Shown in pieces: positions 26,443-29,676 of a stretch of 29,676 nt of DNA; position 1 is the first letter of the stretch; each line of letters begins with the position of its first letter. This stretch comes from Chara braunii (taxonomy: Eukaryota; Streptophyta; Charophyceae; Charales; Characeae), in contig BFEA01000001.1 in NCBI GenBank assembly GCA_003427395.1, forward strand, positions 13,800,334 to 13,830,009, in the 5' to 3' direction. The notes beneath the pieces were generated by a model. That model was not told the DNA's origin. It ran no database searches and worked only from the letters and a program-made list of their open reading frames with translations. Position numbers and translations under genes: made by a program.

Positions 26443-27267
26443 AAACGAGTGACATACAAGGATTTGGGCTTAACCGGGGTCGAATACAACAAGATGAGGA
26501 GGTGATTGGATAGCAAAAAGGAAAGAAGCCAGCAGAGACAAAAAAATGACAACGTGAGAAGTAAGAGCGCTTACCTGGTAGAGTGACGGATCTAGTTACA
26601 CCTAGCAAGAGATTAACTCCCACCTTACCATTTGGTCACGTACTTCAGCGGTTGTTGTCTGGTTGCAGTTCATCAATTTTGCTTTCTTTTTCTTCTTAGG
26701 TTGGAGGTCGCCGTTTTCTGCGAACCGGTGTTGTTGATCCTCTCAGCAAATCGATGTTGCTGTGTATTTGAGTTGCTGGTTTTCCGACGGTGTCGCTGAT
26801 GCTACAACTGGGTGTTGCGGCAATAGGGTTTTACACCAACCACTATTGTTGTTGTTTTAGGGGTTACCACTGCAACGTACCAAGATTGCGTTATTGTTTT
26901 GATAATGTTATTCATCTAAGCACAAAGTTTGTCTGAAGGTTCACAGAGGCAGAGGCATGTCACGTGCCGAGGTTCGCTCAAAGGAACCTCTACATAAGGC
27001 CTCATTGTATTGTGGCAGGTTTTACTTACACCGCAATTGTTATGTTTTTTGCTATTGTTCCACCTTGCTGCTGTGATTTTCTACTACGGTTGTTGTACTT
27101 TTTGTTACTGCCATTGTTATTGATATTTGAGTCCGCTACTATGAACACAAGTGTTGCTTCCGCTGTGTTAGGGGTGTTGTTGTTGTGCTTTGCCGCCATT
27201 GTCGTTGTGCTTTCCATAACTTTTTCTCGGCCTTTTGCGTACCGGTGTTGTTTGTCGCCTTGCATTT
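26443..27267. other. Unassigned DNA with TTG-rich composition
   Basis: TTG/GTT-rich stretches (26640-26860, 27010-27240) give Val/Leu/Cys-rich open frames such as 26964-27284 (+), which I do not take as genes. Confidence 0.4.
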
Positions 27268-27330
27268 TTGCAAATTCAAATTGAGCCTGAGGCAAAAGTC
27301 ATTAAGTTTATTACTGTGCACATTCGTGCA
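27268..27330 (+). repeat. Fragment related to the 10.6-11.2 kb inverted repeat
   Basis: CCTGAGGCAAAAGT...AGTTTATT...TGCA...AACAT matches the right arm at 10979-11022 in order and spacing. A dispersed solo copy of part of that element. Confidence 0.6.
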
Positions 27331-27449
27331 AAACATATATTATTCCACAATGTATGATATATTTTTTTTTCCTCTTAGGAACCTGCCCTGGCCCAACATG
27401 CATGACAAGCTGTCCTAGTTTGTAATGTAGCTAAGGCACAAATTTCACA

Positions 27450-27560
27450 TAAAAAAAAATATTGTAAAAAAAAATAAAAAATAAAAAAATTGTCATCCAT
27501 GTGTTTAAAAAAAAATTGTAAAAAAAAAACTTGGCGAATTAAAATAAGTAAATTTAAACC
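27450..27560. repeat. A-rich low-complexity tract
   Basis: Several A runs separated by ATTGT or TAAAA units. Confidence 0.8.
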
Positions 27561-27599
27561 ATTTACACACACACAATTATGTCCTTTAAAATGTAAATT

Positions 27600-28545
27600 T
27601 TACGAGGCGAATAACACTTCTACGCATAATTGAGTGAGTCGTCTGTGGGCAGCCTATAACTGAAGTGACTTATAGTATTAGGTAATTGTAAGTGTGCATA
27701 TTGCCTACAACTAAGCGTTCTAGTACACTTCTACGTAAATATGACAAACCGGTGCGTCGTTTGCCTACAAGTGAGCTTTATACTGCATTTCTGTGTCATT
27801 CTAACAAACTCAGTCTCTATGTATGCATTAACTAAGTATCAACGTACAGTCTTGTGTATATCTCAATGCCCAGTCCTCACGTACCCTATAACTATATAAC
27901 CCGTTATAGTCCAAACCTAATCTATGTATCCAATCCATGAACCCTAAGCGCACTATAATGCGCAGTCCCTGTGTACCTTATAAATCAACATGAAATCACC
28001 GTCTTGCGTTTATCTGAATGCATAGTCCTTACCTTGACTAAAGTAAGTACCCGACTGTTGTCATGCATACATTCGAGTGCACAGTCTGCACGACCCTTCT
28101 AACTACGTGGTGTGCCGCCGTCCTCCCGAAATATAAGTACACTCTCCTCGTATGGCCTACAACATACTATTTAAGTTGTATTACATTGTAACCTAAATCT
28201 CTTCACCAAGTCTTTACATAGGCTATAACAAAGTGCATGACTATAATCATACGTACATCTGAGTATTTATTGTTCGCCTACCCCACAAGTGCATGATGGG
28301 GTATAGCCCCACCCTTATCCAAGTGTTCAGTCCTTATCTTGGGACCAAAGAAGGACCCGATTATGTTTGTGAATAAATTGGAGCGACCACTCCTATAAAT
28401 TATTGAATCATCCCATGTACAACACTCTGAGATCCCATTCCCCAATTACTGTACATGAAAGTGCCGCATTGTTGTCGTGCCTGAATTTGAGTATAAAACT
28501 CCTACCGAAAGTCGTTATTCCTACCCGAATAAGAGAACCCTGTCC
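27600..28545 (+). repeat. Degenerate ~60-bp satellite, about 15 units
   Basis: An anchor resembling GCCTATAACTAAGT recurs near 27653, 27704, 27764, 27825, 27885, 27943, 27976, 28034, 28096, 28156, 28222, 28276, 28339, 28391 and 28446. Most intervals are 51-66 bp. Within units the second half repeats TATCTGAATGCACAGTCCTTA-like text (clear near 27855, 28011, 28073 and 28255). Units are too diverged for exact-repeat detection, but the phase persists across the array. No open frame. Confidence 0.75.
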
Positions 28546-28555
28546 TTACGCTAGG

Positions 28556-28615
28556 TTCAAGGTTTAGGGTTCAAGTTTCACAGTTCAGGTTTTAGGGTTT
28601 AGGGTTCATGGTTTT
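28556..28615 (+). repeat. Interstitial plant-type telomere-like repeats
   Basis: Perfect and near-perfect TTTAGGG or TTCAGGT units are interspersed: GGTTTAGGGTTCA, TTTTAGGGTTTAGGGTTCA. The plant telomere unit is TTTAGGG. The array is short, degenerate and internal, and lies flush after the 60-bp satellite. Confidence 0.75.
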
Positions 28616-28778
28616 ATATTCACAACACTCGGTTCTTCTGTTGTTTGTGAGTGAGTATGTGTGACATTCCTATGTGCACCTATCTTCTCGGTCCCATTGG
28701 TTTTGTGTTGTATTGTATTTTTGTGATATTAATCTTTTTGTGCAAACAAACGGATGTCTGTGTGTTCTCATTAGAGAC

Positions 28779-28817
28779 TTTTTTTTTTTTTTTTTTTTTT
28801 TTGAGAGAGAGAGAGAG
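28779..28817 (+). repeat. T homopolymer followed by GA microsatellite
   Basis: Twenty-four T (28779-28802) then GA units to 28817, where the hAT-like element begins. Confidence 0.9.
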
Positions 28818-29629
28818 CAGAGTTGGGCACCGGGCGCCCAGAGCCGCACCCACCCGCACCCACCCGACCCACAAGGTGATGCGTCGGATTTAGGTCTATA
28901 TGAGTTGTCTTGGGTGGGTTATGGGTGGGTGCAACCAGCATGCCTTTCTGGGTGACGGGCGGGTGAAGATTTGACTTGGGTCACCCGCTGGGTGGGTGGA
29001 AGGCGGGTGATGGCTTGGCCTGGGTCACCCGATCCATAGACCCAGGATGACCCGAAAATAATGCACCCCCCCCCCCTTGTGTAGTACGTCGGGCTTGAGG
29101 TTGAGAGCCAAAGAAAAAAGTGCCTGATTCAGTTGACCAGGTTCTGATAAAGTAATGCCGGTGCGAAAGGAATAAGCGGCGCGCTCCAGCAGTGCAGCTG
29201 CCCCTGGGCAAAAAAAAAAATCTTGAAATATTTTCCTTTGAGAAGTTCGAGTCTCATTGTTGATGTTGTCGTTGTTTTAATAATAGGATTTTAAATGTCT
29301 TTGTTGCAATGCTATGTTGTCGATGAAATCGTGATAGTGTAAGGGATTGACATGGGCCGGCGCGGGCTGCTGCGGGTGGGTGTGGGTGAATAAAATTTAG
29401 GTATTGGGCACGGGCGGGTGATGATACTCTTACGGGTGTGGGCGGGTGTGGGTGAAGGTTTTTTTCGGGTCATGGGCAGATTGAGCGTGGGGCTGAAATT
29501 TCAAAAAATATTTTGGGTGGGTGGGGTCGTCTAAAAGTAAAAAATAAAATTCTTGGGCCGGGTGGATGGGGAAAAAAAACATTAAGGCGGGTTGGGTCGA
29601 GGGTGAGGAAAAACAAAATTGCCCACCTC

Positions 29630-29631
<2 letters not shown>
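28818..29631. mobile_element. 814-bp non-autonomous hAT-like element in a GA microsatellite
   Basis: The left end CAGAGTTGGGCAC and right end (reversed) TAGAGGTGGGCAA match at 10 of 13 positions and fit the hAT terminus pattern YAGNGGTGGGCAA. Both sides are flanked by AGAGAGAG, so an 8-bp target duplication is compatible, though trivial within a GA repeat. Subterminal regions are crowded with GGGTGGGT/CACCCACCC motifs (28850-29010 and 29360-29600), as expected for hAT transposase-binding clusters. The interior lacks a transposase frame, so it would depend on a transposase encoded elsewhere. Confidence 0.7.

Positions 29632-29676
<45 letters not shown>
29632..29676. repeat. GA microsatellite at right window edge
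   Basis: Uninterrupted GA units to the window edge; apparently the other half of the GA tract at 28803-28817, split by the hAT-like element. Confidence 0.95.

Noticed and set aside
27600-28545. CRISPR-like array
   Set aside because: Units are diverged along their whole length with no conserved-repeat/variable-spacer pattern, and the context is eukaryotic.

Overview
This window reads as nuclear, repeat-dominated intergenic DNA from a green-lineage eukaryote, most plausibly a streptophyte (land plant or charophyte alga). The evidence is a decayed fragment of a plastid ndhE gene inserted in nuclear-type DNA (plastid ndh genes are largely confined to streptophytes among green organisms), a short stretch of plant-type TTTAGGG telomere-like repeats, and repeats related to U6 snRNA and tRNA. 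A charophyte such as Chara is a guess I cannot confirm. No intact host protein-coding gene is convincing. Most open frames are short, or lie in simple sequence or inside mobile elements.

Layout. 1-4.4 kb: mostly unassignable DNA with microsatellites, one 44-bp tandem duplication and one 109-bp foldback element. 4.4-11.2 kb: a dense nest of small elements. It holds seven U6 snRNA-derived relics, tRNA-like SINE cores, TTAA- and TA-bounded foldback (MITE-like) elements, a 362-bp inverted-repeat element, a ~550-bp complex inverted repeat, and many two-copy tandem duplications. 11.4-15.6 kb: microsatellites, then a decayed block with coding-like remnants of unknown family, interrupted by the plastid ndhE fragment and ending in two hammerhead-ribozyme-like motifs about 169 bp apart. 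15.9-17.6 kb: two more TTAA foldbacks, a 165-bp foldback with a palindromic centre, and a tRNA-like core. 17.6-22.75 kb: one long, decayed LINE (ORF1, APE endonuclease, reverse transcriptase, C-terminal zinc-finger-like region), the only substantial coding entity. 22.75-27.6 kb: unassignable DNA with tRNA-like cores, one U6 relic, a TTAA-bounded element and acidic low-complexity frames. 27.6-28.6 kb: a degenerate ~60-bp satellite ending in telomere-like repeats. 28.8-29.63 kb: an 814-bp element with hAT-like ends sitting in a GA microsatellite.

How it fits together. The LINE, or an intact relative, is a plausible source of the machinery that made the U6 and tRNA-like insertions. One U6 copy has a poly(A) tail and a flanking duplication. 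Two loci share the order U6-linker-tRNA-like core on the same strand, suggesting a composite U6-tRNA SINE or repeated template-switch chimeras. Nested insertions give a relative chronology; one MITE inserted in a tRNA-like SINE can be read against a paralogous empty site in the same window.
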